From Enterococcus alishanensis (GTDB lineage: Bacteria; Bacillota; Bacilli; Lactobacillales; Enterococcaceae): 64,000 bases of DNA. Positions within the stretch are counted from its first letter, which is position 1, and each line of letters starts with the position of its first letter. This document shows, piece after piece, positions 62,682 to 64,000 of the stretch. The position numbers were made by a program, and so were the translations under genes. The notes under the pieces were generated by a model. It saw nothing but the letters and a program-made list of their open reading frames with translations. It ran no database searches and had not been told where the DNA came from. The DNA lies in assembly GCF_019218635.1 (NCBI RefSeq), contig NZ_JAHUZB010000001.1, forward strand, positions 682,001 through 746,000, written 5' to 3'.

Positions 62682-64000
62682 TTAATTAAACACGACTGCT
62701 TTATTGAAACCGTCGTGGATTGCTTCAGCAATACGACCTGCTTGTGCATTGTCACCAATAATTCTTACATTGTTACAGATTGCTTTGAAAGTTTCAGCAA
62801 TCTCAATATTTGGTGTAACGCCCAATGCAAGCACGACATTGTCTGCTTCTATCACTGCAGATTTTCCAGCAAGCAAATTGAAAACAATTGTTTTATTTTG
62901 ATCAATAGCTTCTAAACGAGTATTAGTCAAAAATTGCACGTTGTGTTGATTTAAGCGATTCATAATTCCTTCCAAAATCATATAATGAACAGATGAGCCA
63001 ATTGATGGTAACATTTCAACCATTGTCACATCATGTCCTTTATTTGCCAAGACTTCGGCCGTTTCTAAACCAGTCATTCCAGAACCAATCACAGTAACAT
63101 TTTTTCCTAATTCTGGTTGGGAAGTTAAGTAATTTTCTGCACTGATTACATGATCACTATCAATTCCCGGAAGAGGAGGTAGGATTGGTTTTGCTCCACT
63201 TGCAACAAAAATACCAACTGGTTTAATTGCTTCAATTGCTTCAATTGTTGCTTCAGTGCCTAATTTAACCTTTACATCGAGCCGACTTAATTCTTCAGAC
63301 ATGGTCTCAACTAGCCAGGTCAGTTTTTCTTTATAAGGTGGTTTGTCAGCGATATTTAGAGCACCACCCAATTGGTTTTCTTTTTCAAATAGAGTGACGG
63401 TGAACTGTCGCTTAGCTAGAGTAATTGCTGCTTGCATGCCAGCTGGACCACCACCAATTACCACGACGTCTTGTTTATTACCATCTTCATTCAATTGTGC
63501 AAAAGTTTTTTCAGCTCCACATCTAGGGTTAACAGCACATTTTGTTTTTCTACCAGTTTCTAGTTCAGCAAAGCAGTAAAGACAACCGATACATTTACGA
63601 ATACCGAGTTCATCACCTTTTTTAGCTTTACTAGCCCATTCAGAATCAGCTAGTTGCGCTCGTCCGACACCAATGAAATCACAAACATCTTCCTCCAAAA
63701 GACTTTCAGCAAAACTTGGTTCTTTAATATTATTAACGGCAATTACAGGCACATGAACATGTTCCTTAATAGTTTTAGCTAAATCTTTTTTCCAACCTTG
63801 TGCGTAATCATTTGGTTCAATAATTGTGGGGCTTGATTCATAGGTACCACTGCTGACATTGATCACATCTGCACCATAGCTTTCTAGTAGTAGTGCAATT
63901 TTGACAGTGTCTTCTATGCGATTTCCCCCCTCAATATAGTCATCTCCACTAATTCTGACACTCACTGGAAAGTCGGGGCCACACATAAATTTAGTATATG
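62682..64000 (-). CDS. NADH:flavin oxidoreductase / 2,4-dienoyl-CoA reductase-type ene-reductase (5' end outside window)
   Basis: The minus-strand frame is open to the window edge, so the N-terminus lies beyond 64000. The visible 439 or so codons begin inside the Old-Yellow-Enzyme barrel (FPVSVRISGDDYIEGG, HVPVIAVNNI, DFIGVGRAQLAD). A 4Fe-4S ligand set CIGCLYCF...KCAVNPRCG follows, then an FAD/NAD domain (VVVIGGGPAGMQAAITLAKR and VTVIGSGMTGLETAEVLANKG). This is the FadH/2-enoate reductase/BaiCD architecture, about 650 residues in full. It reduces an activated C=C bond with NADH. It is followed by the SDR gene. The ATG at 63986 is internal, not the start. Confidence 0.85.
   Translation of the reverse strand, partial: YTKFMCGPDFPVSVRISGDDYIEGGNRIEDTVKIALLLESYGADVINVSSGTYESSPTIIEPNDYAQGWKKDLAKTIKEHVHVPVIAVNNIKEPSFAESLLEEDVCDFIGVGRAQLADSEWASKAKKGDELGIRKCIGCLYCFAELETGRKTKCAVNPRCGAEKTFAQLNEDGNKQDVVVIGGGPAGMQAAITLAKRQFTVTLFEKENQLGGALNIADKPPYKEKLTWLVETMSEELSRLDVKVKLGTEATIEAIEAIKPVGIFVASGAKPILPPLPGIDSDHVISAENYLTSQPELGKNVTVIGSGMTGLETAEVLANKGHDVTMVEMLPSIGSSVHYMILEGIMNRLNQHNVQFLTNTRLEAIDQNKTIVFNLLAGKSAVIEADNVVLALGVTPNIEIAETFKAICNNVRIIGDNAQAGRIAEAIHDGFNKAVVFN

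Overview
The window is AT-rich DNA with strong AGGAGG-type ribosome binding sites, short intergenic gaps, Rho-independent terminators after most transcription units, cre-like CcpA sites and a sortase-anchored LPXTG adhesin. This fits a low-GC Firmicute of the Lactobacillales, most likely an Enterococcus. The genus is inferred from gene content (water-forming Nox, many PTS beta-glucoside loci, a CnaB adhesin, an ascorbate PTS operon), not from a marker gene. No rRNA, tRNA, IS element, prophage or CRISPR array was seen. Both ends cut a gene: metE at the left and an Old-Yellow-Enzyme-type flavoprotein at the right.

Region by region. 1-4.6 kb: metE (partial) diverges from a LysR regulator, with a near-consensus MET-box between them; next come an AraC-type regulator split into two reading frames by one in-frame TAA, and a water-forming NADH oxidase. 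5.0-19.8 kb: three beta-glucoside units. The first is a GH1 6-phospho-beta-glucosidase, a PRD regulator, a BglP-type EIIBCA and a second GH1. The second is a LicT-type antiterminator with its RNA target and terminator, plus another EIIBCA. The third is an RpiR regulator divergent from GH4 and GH1 phosphoglucosidases and a HAD phosphatase. 20.5-30.1 kb: a glucitol-type PTS divergent from a dehydrogenase with a SAF domain, a SorC-type regulator, a complete TPP-dependent acetoin/2-oxoacid dehydrogenase complex (E1alpha, E1beta, E2, E3) and the missing PTS EIIA as the last gene. 30.1-40.9 kb: TspO, a 1601-residue LPXTG adhesin with six CnaB/SpaA repeats, an AllD-like dehydrogenase, a nitrilase, an iron-type alcohol dehydrogenase and a lipid kinase. 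41.4-48.0 kb: a complete L-ascorbate operon (ulaR divergent from ulaG-C-A-B-D-E-F). 48.6-52.3 kb: nucleoside hydrolase, DcuC-family carrier, GNAT and GntR regulator. 52.5-55.9 kb: an AraC regulator whose sensor is a TIM barrel of the 'PEP hydrolase-like' family, followed by a Tm-1-like/UPF0261 protein and a stand-alone TIM-barrel enzyme of the same family. 56.1-61.4 kb: a lactose/cellobiose-type PTS with a LicR-type regulator and a GH1 enzyme lacking the acid/base glutamate. 61.8-64.0 kb: an SDR and an FMN/4Fe-4S/FAD ene-reductase on the minus strand.

Together this is a carbon-scavenging island for plant-type glycosides, ascorbate, nucleosides and unidentified phosphorylated polyols or sugar acids. 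The strongest candidates for undescribed biology are: (1) the glucitol-PTS/SAF-dehydrogenase/acetoin-dehydrogenase-like operon; (2) the Tm-1-like locus controlled by an enzyme-derived sensor; (3) the myrosinase-like Glu-to-Gln substitution in the last GH1 enzyme. All functions are read from sequence by eye; no database search was possible.
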